Below are positions 44,907 to 56,303 of a stretch of DNA of 64,000 bases, one piece after another (the first letter of the stretch is position 1; every line of letters begins with the position of its first letter). The notes under the pieces are model-generated. The model made no database searches and was not told the origin of the DNA. It saw only the letters and a program-made list of their open reading frames with translations. Made by a program: the position numbers and the translations under genes. The stretch comes from CAVYGM01 sp963768025 (lineage in GTDB: Bacteria; Bacteroidota; Bacteroidia; Cytophagales; Spirosomataceae): NCBI GenBank assembly GCA_963768025.1, contig CAVYGM010000005.1, positions 62,001-126,000 on the forward strand. Reading direction: 5' to 3'.

Positions 44907-45836
44907 TCAGTTGCCCTTTACGATCTTTTTACTAACCACTTCTCCATTTACCTCTGTTCTTACCAGATATACTCCTTCATTCAGAGATTCAAGATTAATA
45001 TCCAAGGTATTTATCCCGTAATCGGCTTTCATATTGAAGTTTTCCAACGTCTTTCCCTCCAAATTCACGAGTTCGACGGAAACATCACCTTCTTGTCGCA
45101 AGGAAAAATACTTGATTGTAAGCTGATTGCGAACGGGGTTAGGATAAAGGATCAACTGCATGTCTTGGTTGGAGCTCAACGTGGGAGTGTATGCCTTGAA
45201 TTTTTCGTACAATCCGTTCAAAATTTCCTGGATTTTGGTGGCCCTATCAAACTGATCCGTTGGGGTAGTTACGATGGAACGGTACTGCCCCGAGCGCGAG
45301 TAAAAGCTATTCCGGACATTTAGTGAAAAATGCTGGTCAGCCAGTTGAATAAAGGGATCCGTGCCTTCCAAAACCGTTATCTTTTTTGGGTCGCCCCCGC
45401 TACCCGAGAAGCTGAATAAACCCACGGGCTCATCTTTCTTAAAAGCCCCATAATTGGTTTCGGTGGGGGCTTTGCCGATCACATAATACTGATAATCAGG
45501 ATCAGCCCCCATCCGTTTGTATGCCTCTGTGCCACCAATCAGCGCGGGTTGCTTGTCCCATGCCCCCTTGATGTCCCGGATAGAACTGATGATAAAGCCC
45601 TTGGGTACCCTAATCGTGAATTGGGCAGTGGCACCCTTCTCTTCGGTAGTGGGGTTATTGGCATTGGGTAGGTCGTAGCTTGGTACTACCCAAGCGGTGT
45701 ACGTTTTTGCACTTTCGTCGTAAGTTATCATAAACTTCACGGGTAGAGCGGAAGTTTGCTGTCCATGACAAAGCAGGGAAGCGGCCGAAAGAATGGCTAC
45801 CAAAACTAGGGACAGGTAATTGGAATTAGTGCTCAT
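44907..45836 (-). CDS. Secreted protein with type IX secretion C-terminal domain
   Basis: The ATG at 45836 (MSTNSNYLSLVLVAILSAAS) is chosen because it starts the signal peptide. It is about 309 residues long. The N-terminal half (KFMITYDESAKTYTAWVVPS, EEKGATAQFTIRVPKGFIIS, NSFYSRSGQY) is paralogous to the 45903-46577 product. The C-terminal 75 residues (LILYPNPVRNQLTIKYFS, YGINTLDINLESLNEGVYLV, SKKIVKGN) are a type A T9SS sorting domain, which directs export across the outer membrane and surface anchoring. It is the last gene of a minus-strand surface-protein group. Confidence 0.85.
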   Translation of the reverse strand: MSTNSNYLSLVLVAILSAASLLCHGQQTSALPVKFMITYDESAKTYTAWVVPSYDLPNANNPTTEEKGATAQFTIRVPKGFIISSIRDIKGAWDKQPALIGGTEAYKRMGADPDYQYYVIGKAPTETNYGAFKKDEPVGLFSFSGSGGDPKKITVLEGTDPFIQLADQHFSLNVRNSFYSRSGQYRSIVTTPTDQFDRATKIQEILNGLYEKFKAYTPTLSSNQDMQLILYPNPVRNQLTIKYFSLRQEGDVSVELVNLEGKTLENFNMKADYGINTLDINLESLNEGVYLVRTEVNGEVVSKKIVKGN

Positions 45837-45902
45837 AATGCATCGAATAATCTTATGAAAAACTTTCAATGGGTGGTTAATCCAGCTCGAAGGGGAGTTG
45901 AA

Positions 45903-46577
45903 CTACCGCTTGATTAAATTAAAACTCACCGGAATACATAACGGCTTTACGCAGCATTCGGCTGGATTTCCCGTCAGACCTACAAATTGTTCCAGCGGTA
46001 CCGAGTTTCCAGCATTACTTTGCCCCGAGCGAGAATAAAAATTGTTGCCTACATTGAGGGACGCCTGCGTATCGGCGGCGCTGATAAACGGATCATTTTT
46101 CGGCAGCGGCTTGATGGGTCCGAAGCATCCATTGCCCCTGAAAGTGAAAAGCGCCACGGGAACATTGGGGGCAAAAGTGCCATAATCCGTTTCGGTGGCC
46201 GATTTTCCAATGACATAGTAGTTCAATGTAGGGTCGAGACCAGGGTAGGACTGACCCGGATTGCCGGGCCCCAATTTGGTGAATCCTGGATCTCCGGGCT
46301 TTAACCAAATTCCCTTGATATCATTTACCTGGGTGATCACAAAGTCCTTGGGGACCACAAGCGTGAACTGAGCGCTTGCGCCCTTTTCGGTCGCCGTGTT
46401 GTTGTTGCTATTCGGCACGGAATAGTCGGGTACAACGAAGGCCGTGTACAGGTTAGTGGTAGAATTGTAGGTCACCTGGTATTTGACAGTATTGGTTGAT
46501 TGCTGGGCCATAGCTGCCTGGACAACCAGGAATACACAGACAAATACCATCAATCCATATTTCAGTAGCTGTTTCAT
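45903..46577 (-). CDS. Secreted paralogue of the T9SS-sorted protein
   Basis: A 224-residue protein with a signal peptide (MKQLLKYGLMVFVCVFLVVQ, cleaved after AMA). It shares with the next gene YQVTYNSTTNLYTAFVVPDY, EKGASAQFTLVVPKDFVITQ, DIKGIW, YYVIGKSATETDYGTF and NFYSRSGQ. It ends without the T9SS sorting domain (PAECCVKPLCIPVSFNLIKR), so it may stay in the periplasm or depend on a partner. It lies between the giant surface protein and its paralogue on the same strand. Function unknown. Confidence 0.75.
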   Translation of the reverse strand: MKQLLKYGLMVFVCVFLVVQAAMAQQSTNTVKYQVTYNSTTNLYTAFVVPDYSVPNSNNNTATEKGASAQFTLVVPKDFVITQVNDIKGIWLKPGDPGFTKLGPGNPGQSYPGLDPTLNYYVIGKSATETDYGTFAPNVPVALFTFRGNGCFGPIKPLPKNDPFISAADTQASLNVGNNFYSRSGQSNAGNSVPLEQFVGLTGNPAECCVKPLCIPVSFNLIKR

Positions 46578-46653
46578 TCTTCAAACGATTTTAAATGTGT
46601 GTTAGCAAGAGAGTTTACTTAAAGTGAGTGAGAAAAGCCTCCCGGGTGATTTA

Positions 46654-49600
46654 TCATTTTATCTGTTCCTTGATGATGAAGAAAGGCAGATTGGAGGTAT
46701 TCCCCGGATGGTTGATCACATTTTGGTAAATGAACTCGACATCATTGCCTCCCCCCTGAAATATGGCTTCCCCGTTCAGCGTGACATCACTGGGGAAGTA
46801 CCCTTTCAATTTGAAGGCCGGTGTGACCAGCGTATTGGCCGGGGCATTGATGATTTGCTGATAAATCACATTGATGTCGTTGTCGGCCCCCTGGAATATT
46901 ACGCTTCGCTTACCGTCGCTCATATTGGTATACAACACGTTACCCGCCCACATCGCCATGCCCTGCTGCACCGTAACCCGTGGGGTATTGATCGGGTTAA
47001 CAGAATTAGAGCTGTAAACTGGGATACTGGCTTTGCGGAAGTCAACCACATTGGGTGTACTGCTCAGGGCCACCGCATTTTTGGACATCACACTGAGGTG
47101 GTTCCTATGTTTCACCACAATGAAGTAGTTTCCGGCAGTTGCCACGCTGAACAGTAGAGGCGAGGTACCATCAACGTCCACAATATCCCCATCACGTTGC
47201 AGCAAGGCCGAACGACTATCCACTACCGTGACCGTGTCAGTAGCAGACCGAAGCTCAATAAACATCCAATCCACGATCGCATCTTTACCCGCCGGGCCCG
47301 ACGCACCCAACACGCTCGTACTGCTGGTGTTGGCCGACGTAAGGCCAGTCATCCCCATGCCAGGATACGGGCTGGTGGTGGGCAGGTACCCCAGCGTGCG
47401 CAAGTCGTCACGCATCAGGGTATCCGGTAGGAATACGCCATAAAGGGCTCCTTGCAAGTAAGCTTTTGGCCTCAGAGCGATTTGTGCACCAGTTGTGCAA
47501 GGCTGCACCACGATCTGTACCGTGTCGCGGCAGTCGATTGAATCACTCTGGGTTTGCAGCAGGAACTTGTAAGTACCCGCCACGATGGTGCCCGTCACCA
47601 GACCGGCCGGGGTAGTGATGGCGATGCTGGCTCCCGCGGGTACGGGGCTGATGATCTTCCATTTCTGACCGGCTTGGGCATCTTTCAGGTTAAAGCTAGT
47701 GGGCAGCTGGTTATTCACGCAAGCATAGGTGCTGTCCTTTCCCGCGTCGGGCTTCACGCAGTTTGGCGTGCAGGTAATGAACGTCGGGTTGACAACCGGG
47801 GCTAATGAGGCGCAGCCGGTCGTCTGGTCGAATATGAACACCGACGCCGCGCTATCGGCCACAGCCAGCGTGAGCATGGCACTGCCGCTGGCATTGGGGA
47901 CGGTCTGGATCACATCCTGCGGGATGGGCCCGTTGCCGATGGTGCCAAAGCTGCGGGCCAGCACCACCGTGAAGGTACCGGCGGGCAGTCCGACGCTGAC
48001 CTTGTACCTGGTCGAATCCGAACAGACCGGCGCGGTGGACTGGGTGAGGACCGGCAGCGGCAGGATGGTGTACTGCTTTGAAGCGAAGGGGCGGCAGTTG
48101 GCCCCAAGCCCAGCCGTGTCGGCCGTGATGGCGTAGACGTAGTAGTTGGCCGGGGTCGGGCCGTTGTTGGGCGGGGAACTGGCTGCCCGGAAGCCCGTTG
48201 GGCCAGCCCGCGATCGAGTCGCTCGGCGTGACGGTGTCCAGCAGGGTGCCGCCGGTGTAAACGGTGGCCGCGGTCTGGGGGGTGGTGAAGCGCACGAACC
48301 TGACGTCCTTGTTGTTGCCCACCTTCACCACCATGGGCTCCCCGTAGTAGCCCGAGCAGAGCGTGTCCCGGCCGTCGTCCTGAGCGGTGATGGCGAAGCA
48401 GTTCGGAGCACAGGTAATGAACGTCGGGTTGACAACCGGGGCTAAGGAGGCGCAGCCGGTCGTCTGGTCGAATATGAACACCGCCGCCGCGCTATCGGCC
48501 ACAGCCAGCGTGAGCATGGCGCTGCCGCTGGCATTGGGGACGGTCTGGATCACATCCTGCGGGATGGGCCCGTTGCCGATGGTGCCAAAGCTGCGGGCCA
48601 GCACCACCGTGAAGGTACCGGCGGGCAGTCCGACGCTGACCTTGTAGGCTGGTGGAATCCGAACAGACCGGCGGGGTGGACTGGGTGAGGACCGGCAGCG
48701 GCAGGATGGTGTACTGCTTCTGGGCGAAGGGGCGGCAGTTGGCCGGCAGCCCGACGGTGTCGGCCGTGATGGCGTAGACGTAGTAGTTGACCGGGGTCGG
48801 GCCGTTGTTGGGCGGGAACTGGCTGCCCGGAAGCCCGTTGGGCCAGCCCGCGATGGAGTCACTCGGCGTGACGGTGTCCAGCAGGGTGCCGCCGGTGTAG
48901 ACGGTGGCCGCGGTCTGGGGGGTGGTGAAGCGCACGAACCTGACGTCCTTGTTGTTGCCCACCTTCACCACCATGGGCTCGCCGTAGTAGCCCGAGCAGA
49001 GCGTGTCCCGGCCGTCGTCCTGAGCGGTGATGGCGAAGCAGTTTGCGACGCAGGGCTGCACCACGATCTGTACCGTATCACGGCAATTGAGCGAGTCATT
49101 TTGGGTTTGCAGCAGGAACTTGTAGGTACCCGTTACGATGGTGCCTGTTACTAGCCCGGCCGGCGTGGAAATGGCGATGCTAGCTCCCGGTGGGACGGGG
49201 CTGATGATCTTCCATTTCTGGCCCGCCAGGGCGTCTTTCAGGTCAATGCTGGTGGGCAAACTGCTGCCGGGAGCGCAGGCATAGGTGCTATCTTTGCCGG
49301 CGTCAGGCTTGGGACAAGGCGGGCAGGGTTGGACCGTAACCGCTACGGTGTCGGTGCAGCCTTGTGAAAGGTAGACAAATTGATACGTGCCCGCTACCGT
49401 CATCCCGGCCACTTTGCCTAAATCGTCAATGGCAGCCGGTGCCGGATTGGTGTTCAGGGGTGTAAAGGTACCCCCAACTGGCGAGAAGCCCGAGATGATT
49501 GCATTGGTAGTCAAAGTACCCATTGCCGGATCGGCGCAGGGCAAGGTCTGGTCGGCACCCGCATTGGGCTTAGCCCGGCGCGCCACGCTGACCGTGTCGG

Positions 49601-52600
49601 TGCAGCCACCCACGTTATAAATAAAGTTATAGGTACCATTGACGGTCAAGCCGGTAACTGCACCAGAGGCTGAAATTACAATGGATGGAGGTGAGCCAGC
49701 CTGCACCGACCACGTGCCGCCCCCTGTGACAGCCGTGAGTTGGGCCGTCGTGGTGGGTGAGCAAACACTTACATCGAGACCCGCATTGGGTTTGGTACAG
49801 CTCGAACAGGGGTCCACGGTTACTTTTACCGTATCGCGGCAGTTGAGCGAGTCGCTTTGGGTCTGCAATAAGAATTCATAGGTACCCGCCACAATGGTGC
49901 CACTCACCACGCCTGTAGTCGGGGTGATGGTGACGCTGGCGCCTGCTGCCTGATTAAGTACTTTCCACTTCTCACCCGGATGGGCGTCTACCAGATCGAG
50001 GCTCGTCGGCAAACCCGTGCCCGGCGTACAGGCAATCGTCGAGTCCATCCCCGCAGTTGGTTTGATACAACCTACGCAGGCCTGCACGACGATCCGCACC
50101 GTATCGCGGCAACTGATGGAATCACTTTGTGTTTGTAGCAAAAAGTCGTAGGTACCGGCTGTAATGGTACCGGACACGATGCCGCCGGGTGTGGTCACCG
50201 TGACATTTGCTCCTGCTGCCTGTTTGAGAACCTTCCATTTCTGGCCTGCCTGGGCATCCTTCAGGTCGAGACTGGTGGGCAGTTGGTTGGCTATGCAGGC
50301 ATAGAGTGAGTCCTTGCCGGCATCGGGCTTGACGCAGGGCACAAACAAATCGCTTTCCCAAAGCCCCCGTCCATAGGTAGCGGCCCTTATTTTTGACGTA
50401 GGGTAGTAGATTTCAAGGTCGTTGACGTGGTTGTTGGGAAGCCCCGTATTATAGGCCGTCCAGGGCGTATTGTTGTCCTTAAAGTACACGCCAATATCGG
50501 CTCCCAGGTACACTGCATCTGCGGCACTGTTGTTCACGTACACGATCGTATTCATCGGGATATTGGGCAGGCCCGCCGAAATGTTGACCCAGGTCGTACC
50601 CCCGTTGGTGGATCTGTACACTTTTTCGTTCGCTTCGAAACCTGACAAAGTAACCCATACTTTGTTCGCATCCGTGTTGGAGATAGACAGGTTAGTTAGT
50701 TGGGCAAGGCCCACGGGCAAGGTTCCGGTGATGTCGGTAAAGGACGTTCCGGCATTGGTCGACTTCGACAGACTGTTTCCCTTTATGGCATAAATCACCT
50801 GGTTGTTGCTGGGAGCGATCTCGAATCGTTTGATTCCCCCGTTACCCGCTGGTGCCCCAAGGGCCGTCCAGGGAGCCCCCTGGTTGATCAACATCGCGGA
50901 AATTAGATTGGAGTACAGAACCGTTCTTCCGCCGGCATACACCAAATCGGCATTGACGGGATCCTGGTGGATGGGACTAAAAAACTCGGTTCCCGGTGGC
51001 AGGCCCGTTATATCAGCGCGGTTAACGCCCGCGTCGTTCGATATGGCAAATGCCCCGTTTGGATTGGAGGTAATTATGATGTTGTCATTCGTACGGTCAA
51101 TAAAGCCATCTTCCCCGTCGCCCCCATTTGTCACAAACCAGGAACCATTGGCGTTTTTCAGAGTACCAATGTCCTGCAAGCCGGTAATCATGTTCAGGGG
51201 CGTGAGCGACGATTGTCCCACGTTAGTCATCTGAGCCACCCGCAGGTTATTGCTAATGTCCCGCCACTTTTTATTACCTCCGGTCGTTGACTTCGAAATC
51301 CCCCCGTCACAGGTGGCGAAAAGGACCGAACTGCTGCCCGGCAGGTAATCGAGCGACTGGATGTCGGCGTGCACGTATTCAGGGGAGAGCACCGGGCTGC
51401 CGGACGTGGTAGGATCAAATCCAAGCCAGTAAGATGACAAGAACCAGCTTACGCCCCCGTCGCCGGATTGCCAAATGTTACAGCCACCGATGCTAACGGA
51501 ATCCGCATTGGTAGGCGATATGGCAATAGCCAGGTTATGGGTGGCCTGCCCCTGTATGCTAGTTGTTAGGGTGTCACAATTGAGAATGTTGTTGTTGAGG
51601 GAGGCAAATGTCGACCTCACGGCAAACGTGGTCCCATTGTCGGTAGAACGATAGGTGCCCAGATAACCACCCGCGCTATTGCCAAAGACGGCGTAGACGT
51701 AATTGGGATTAGCCGCAGTAACGGCAATCAACGCCCGGCTTACATCGGTTGGATCGGGCAAGTTAGCAGTGACCAGTGTCCAGGTTAAGCCCTTGTCGGT
51801 CGATTTATAAAATTGTTTGCCAATGGCATATACGGTATTGGGGTCGCCCGGTTTGAATTCGGCATCTTCCAGAATAGTAGCACCTGAAAGCGAGGGTTCA
51901 GTAAAGGTGGCCCAGCCGTTGGTCGTACGTAGTACGCCTGTATTCGCGACAGCGATCATGACTTGTGGATTGGTCGGGTCCATGATCAACCGGCGGATGG
52001 TAACCCCATTCTCAGGGGGAAAAACCACGCCGGTAGGATTCCAGGTGGTTCCGCCGTCGGTGGTTTTCAGAATCCCGATGCTGCTTCGGTCATACTCCCG
52101 GTTGCCGGTGGCCAGATACATGATTTGGGTGTTGGTAGGATCGATCACCAGATCGGCACACCCGATGATCGGCAAAAAATCGGTATTGGTCGTCCAGGAT
52201 GCACCGCCGTTGGTTGATTTCCACAAACCGCCGTCGGGCGAGCAGACATACATGATATTGGAATTGGTGGGATCGAAGCGGACAAAATCGATCCGGCCAA
52301 CGCCCGAGTCATAGCCCGAAGCCTTCATGTTGGGGTTCAACTCGGTCCAGTTGGCGGTGCTGAGGGTGGCAGAGACCCTGGCGCGGGGATCCGCAGGGGT
52401 GGACTGCCTAAGCCACTCCATGTACCTTGAATAGGTAGTGGAGGGTAAGGTCATATCGCCCGAAGGATACACGCGGGGCGCCATTAAGTCCTCCCATCGT
52501 TTGAATACCTTAAACCCTACGCCCTTCTTAGGCTTTTTTCCCTCCCAATCTTTTCGGAACTCGTTTTGAAGTTCCATAAAAGTGGCATACTTTTTGTTGC

Positions 52601-52772
52601 CAGCTTCTCGCCAGTTCAGCTTCTGGTTTTTGGTCCCGATTGGGGGCTGTTGCTGGTTCTGATTTTCGGTTGCTATACCTTGGGCAAGGACCCGAAAATG
52701 CCAGGGAAGAAGGCTCCAAAGTATAATAAGTGAAGTTAGTTTCGATGCGGAAAGGGAGGAGAATTTAGTCAT
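46654..52772 (-). pseudogene. Giant surface protein: Asp-box propeller, Ig-like repeats, dockerin-like end (two frameshifts)
   Basis: Rejoined, this encodes about 2038 residues. After the signal peptide, residues about 140-830 form a sortilin/sialidase-like propeller with many Asp-boxes (STNGGASWTT, TTDGGTTWNP, SGDGGVSWFL, STNGGTTWVN). Then come repeats of about 88 residues (KPDAGKDSLYACIANQLPTS, QKWKVLKQ, GTYDFLLQTQSDSISCRDTV), and a Gly/Cys-rich unit duplicated in tandem (47771-49045). The C-terminus (DWMFIELRSATDTVTVVDSR, MAMWAGNVLYTNMSDGKRSV, DVTLNGEAIFQGGGND) has two dockerin-like calcium loops. An extra base near 48645-48655 in one duplicate and one near 48174 in the other break the frame and, together, restore it. 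It is probably a T9SS- or surface-associated adhesin. No enzyme activity can be claimed. Confidence 0.78.
47771..49045. repeat. Tandem duplication of about 635-640 bp in the giant surface gene
   Basis: Copies at about 47771-48405 and 48411-49045 start with the same CAGGTAATGA and are nearly identical. The offset is 640 bp, not a multiple of three; indels at about 48174 and about 48650 differ between copies. It encodes one full repeat module (FAITAQDDGRDTLCSGYYGE, VGLPAGTFTVVLARSFGTIG). Confidence 0.85.
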
Positions 52773-52781
52773 AAAATTAGG

Positions 52782-53336
52782 TTAGTGCGTGAATGGACCT
52801 GAATAGGTAATGCAGGGAATGTCAGTGGTCAAATGGCATCGGTGGATAAACAGGAAGCGGAGCGGATCGGGAGGAGTGGACGGCGGTACGGTCAGTACAT
52901 AGTACGGTTTTTTCCACCATTCAGCCAGACACTTTTCGTCTACCTGTTGATTCTTGCCTCTATATAGTTCATAATCAATGGTGTTAAGTTGTTCTTCTAA
53001 AATAATGGAATAGATTCCCGGAGGGAGGGTAATCGAAAATCTACCTTGTTGATCCGTTGTAAAACTAGCAACTACCTTACTTTCAAGCGTGTTGATACTT
53101 CCCGATCTGACATAAAAGGTTTTATTCGGAAAAGGCTTTACTCTGGTAATTTCGTCAAGTTTTTCTTGTGGTAGCCTGGCTCCCCCGCAGTACTGATCCT
53201 GCTGTTGTACGTGTCCCAGAACGGGCTGATCCGTTCTGGTCGAGTAGGTAGGACTTATTTTTGCGCATGAAAATAAAGCAAAAAAGATGCCAGTTACTAG
53301 GGACTTGATTTGGCCGTTCGATCGTCTTTTTTTCAT
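52782..53336 (-). CDS. Lipoprotein with carboxypeptidase-regulatory-like domain
   Basis: A 184-residue protein with a lipoprotein-like start (IFFALFSCAKISP, likely lipidated Cys24). Residues about 75-120 (RSGSINTLESKVVASFTTDQ, QGRFSITLPPGIYSIILEE) match the beta-sandwich pattern of carboxypeptidase-regulatory-like domains. Its C-terminus (WWKKPYYVLTVPPSTPPDPL, HRCHLTTDIPC) contains paired Cys residues. It is 10 bp upstream of the giant surface gene on the same strand, so it probably belongs to the same transcript and may help display the protein. Confidence 0.65.
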   Translation of the reverse strand: MKKRRSNGQIKSLVTGIFFALFSCAKISPTYSTRTDQPVLGHVQQQDQYCGGARLPQEKLDEITRVKPFPNKTFYVRSGSINTLESKVVASFTTDQQGRFSITLPPGIYSIILEEQLNTIDYELYRGKNQQVDEKCLAEWWKKPYYVLTVPPSTPPDPLRFLFIHRCHLTTDIPCITYSGPFTH

Positions 53337-53533
53337 GGGATTTTTGATTTTTCAGGGAGTAGCGAACCTACACCTCAAAGTGCACCTCTTTTAAGTCCGG
53401 AATATAGGTAGAAATGGATAGTTCCCGTATTCTGCTCTCGCGGGTTGTTGTCCAATTACTTTCAGGGACGCTTTAACATTTAATCAAGAAAGGTAGTTGA
53501 GGTATACATCCAATCTCCCAACCTATTTCCCAA

Positions 53534-54451
53534 ATGGACAAAACTACCCAAGCACGCATCATTTTGGCCGGAGCTACGGGCGACCTCGGCGGGCGAATCG
53601 CTCAGATCCTGATCCAAAAAAGTGCCACCGTCCGGGCTCTGGTTCGTCCAGCGAGCAACCGGGATCAAATCGACGTTTTGCGAAAGCTGGGAGTTGAAAT
53701 TGTGGAGATTGATTTCGACAGCCTACCCCAATTAACTAGGGCCTGTCAGGGAGGTACCTGTGTGGTGTCGGCGCTTTCGGGCCTGCGGGAGGTGATCGTC
53801 GATACGCAGACCTTACTGCTCAATGCCGCCGTCGAGGCCGGGGTACCCCGTTTCATCCCGTCGGACTACTGCATTGATTATACCAAAACCGCTCCTGGTC
53901 TCAACCGCAATCTCGACTTTCGCCGGGAATTTCGCCTAATCCTCGATCAGGCACCCATTCAGGCGACATCGATTCTCAACGGCATGTTTGCCGACCTGCT
54001 CACCGGACAGGCACCGGTGGTGCTGTATCCGTTGAAGCGCATCGTGTACTGGGGCGACACCGATCAGCCGCTCGATTTCACGACCATTGCCAATACGGCT
54101 GAATACACCGCCGCGGCGGCGCTTGACCCCACCACGCCCCGTGATCTGCACATTGCGGGCGATGTGCTCAGTCCTCGTAGCCTGCGGGAGGTGGCGAGTA
54201 AGGCCACGGGAGATGCCTACAAATTTCTCAGGGTGGGTAGCTTGGGTACCCTGAATGTCATGATAAAGGTGATGAAAACCCTGATGCCCGCCAAGGACGA
54301 GGTGTTTCCACCCTGGCAGGGGATGCAGTACCTCCGCGACATGCTCAGCGGCAAGGCCAAACTGGCTTCGCTCGACAACGGCCGCTACCCCGACATCCGC
54401 TGGACCACGGTACAGCAAGTGATTACCCAACACGTACTAAAAAACAGGTAA
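53534..54451 (+). CDS. NmrA/isoflavone reductase-like NAD(P)-binding protein
   Basis: A 305-residue atypical short-chain dehydrogenase of the NmrA/aromatic-alcohol reductase group. The N-terminus has the nucleotide motif ILAGATGDLGGRIAQIL (GxxGxxG) and a VRALVRPASNRDQ basic stretch typical for NADP binding. SALSGLREVIVDTQTLLLNA, VPRFIPSDYCIDYTK and SLREVASKATGDAY follow as in the family. Members either reduce aromatic compounds or act as redox sensors. Substrate unknown. It is followed by the SGNH hydrolase 76 bp later. Confidence 0.82.
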   Translation: MDKTTQARIILAGATGDLGGRIAQILIQKSATVRALVRPASNRDQIDVLRKLGVEIVEIDFDSLPQLTRACQGGTCVVSALSGLREVIVDTQTLLLNAAVEAGVPRFIPSDYCIDYTKTAPGLNRNLDFRREFRLILDQAPIQATSILNGMFADLLTGQAPVVLYPLKRIVYWGDTDQPLDFTTIANTAEYTAAAALDPTTPRDLHIAGDVLSPRSLREVASKATGDAYKFLRVGSLGTLNVMIKVMKTLMPAKDEVFPPWQGMQYLRDMLSGKAKLASLDNGRYPDIRWTTVQQVITQHVLKNR

Positions 54452-54527
54452 AAACCGCATCATAAGGTTAGAAAGGGAGGTTCGGTCCCTTCTTGGGTAG
54501 AGATTCTATTCAAGATTTTTCCTTTCT

Positions 54528-56301
54528 ATGCAACTCCGCCGTACCCTCCTTTTTCCGCTCCTATTTTTTGCGTTCGTCGCCCAGGCGCAAATCGTCCCTA
54601 CTGCCCCCGACTTCACCTGGTGGAATCCCACCGCGGCTACCTTCCCGGTGCTGGAAGGACAGGCCTGGCCGCAGGATGTGAAAAGTTTTTACGACCGCCT
54701 GCCCGCCCGCGCCGAGGGTACCGTCCGCGCGCCGGTCTGGAATCTGGGACGGCAAGCCGCCGGGCTGATGCTGCGGTTCCGGGCCAATTCCGATCAGATC
54801 AAAGTACGCTACGTGGTCGAAGGACGGCAGGCGCTGCCCCACATGCCCGCCACGGGTGCGAGTGGGGTGGATCTGTACGCCATTTCGAGCGATGGCGACT
54901 GGCGCTGGTGCAGCGGGCAAGTTTGCCTTTGGCGATACCATCGAGTACCACTTCCGCAACCTCGAACCCAACGACGCCTACCACAAAATGGGTCGCGAGT
55001 ACCGGCTGTACCTACCCCTCTACAATTCCGTGAAGTGGCTGGAAGTGGGGGTACCCGATGGTACCCAGTTTACGCCCCTGCCCACCCGCCCCGACAAGCC
55101 CCTCGTGGTGTATGGTACCTCCATCATGCAGGGGGCCTGCGCCAGCCGCCCCGGCATGGCCTGGCCCACGATTCTGTCGCGCAAGCTCGACGACCCGCTG
55201 ATCAACCTCGGCTTCTCGGGCAACGGGCGGCTGGAACCGGAGGTACTGAGTATGGTCAATGAGATCGACGCCAAGGTGTTCGTGCTGGACTGCCTGCCCA
55301 ATCTGGTGAATCAGGAGGACTACCCGCTCGATACCGTCAAAAGCCGGATTCTGTACGCGGTACGTACCCTGCGGCAAAAGCACCCGGCCACGCCGATTGT
55401 GCTGGCCGAACACGCGGGCTACACCGACGAGGCCATCAATCCCAGCAGCCGCAAACGTTTTACGGAACCCAATGCGGTACTTCGCGCGGCCTTCGCCCAG
55501 CTGCAAGCCGAGGGCGTGAAGGAACTGTACCTGATTCCCAAAGCGGATTTCAACCAGGACATCGAGACGATGGTGGATGGTACCCACCCCAACGACCTGG
55601 GCATGATGCGCTACGCCGAGGGCTACGAAAAGCACCTGCGCGTCATTCTGCGCGAGCCACAGGGTACCCTAAGCACCACCCGCCCCGTCATCCAATTGCG
55701 CGAACCCGGCAACTACGACTGGGACGCCCGGCACCGCGAAATCCTGCGCCTGAACCAGGAGAATCCACCGAGTGTACTGATGATCGGCAACTCCATCACG
55801 CACTTTTGGGGCGGACACACCACGGGACCCAAAGCGCGCGGCGCGGATTCGTGGAAGGCGGTGCTGGAGCCACAGAATACCCGCAACCTCGGCTACGGCT
55901 GGGACCGCATCGAGAACGTGCTGTGGCGCGTGTACCACGGCGAACTGGATGGCTACGCCGCGAAGCAGATTTACGTGATGATCGGTACCAATAATTTCCA
56001 CCTCAATACCGACGAAGAAATCCTGACCGGCTGGCGGCAACTCATCGAAGCCATCCGCCAACGCCAACCCACCGCCACCCTCACGATGGTAGGGGTGTAC
56101 CCCCGCCGTAAACAAGAGCCACGGGTTGTGGAATTGAACAAAAAATTGGCTACTTTGACCCAGGAAATGGGCGTGAAGTACCTCGACGCCGGGAAGGTAC
56201 TTCTGAAAGCGGATGGTACCATTGATGAGGCGCTGTTTTCGGATGGGTTGCATCCCAATGCGGAGGGGTATCGGCGGTTGAGTAAGGCGTATGGGGGGTA
56301 G
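54528..56301 (+). pseudogene. Two-domain SGNH/GDSL hydrolase, single frameshift
   Basis: Rejoined length is about 590 residues. The signal peptide is MQLRRTLLFPLLFFAFVAQA. An N-terminal beta-sandwich (LRFRANSDQIKVRYVVEGRQ) leads into the first SGNH domain: VVYGTSIMQGACASRPGMAW (nucleophile Ser in GTS), NLGFSGNGRLEP and DGTHPNDLGMMRYAEGY. The second SGNH domain follows: VLMIGNSITHFWGG (nucleophile Ser), YVMIGTNNFHLNTDEEI and SDGLHPNAEGYRRL. The frame breaks near 54915-54922, where one extra G in GGG separates DWRWCSG from KFAFGDTIEYHFRNLEPND. The enzyme would remove acyl groups from sugars in the periplasm. A partial copy of its 3' end lies at 57421-57572. Confidence 0.82.
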
Positions 56302-56303
56302 GT

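Noticed and set aside
47852..48862. A separate 336-codon gene inside the giant surface gene
   Set aside because: It is the middle portion of the same gene read between two frameshifts, with out-of-frame sequence at its ends.
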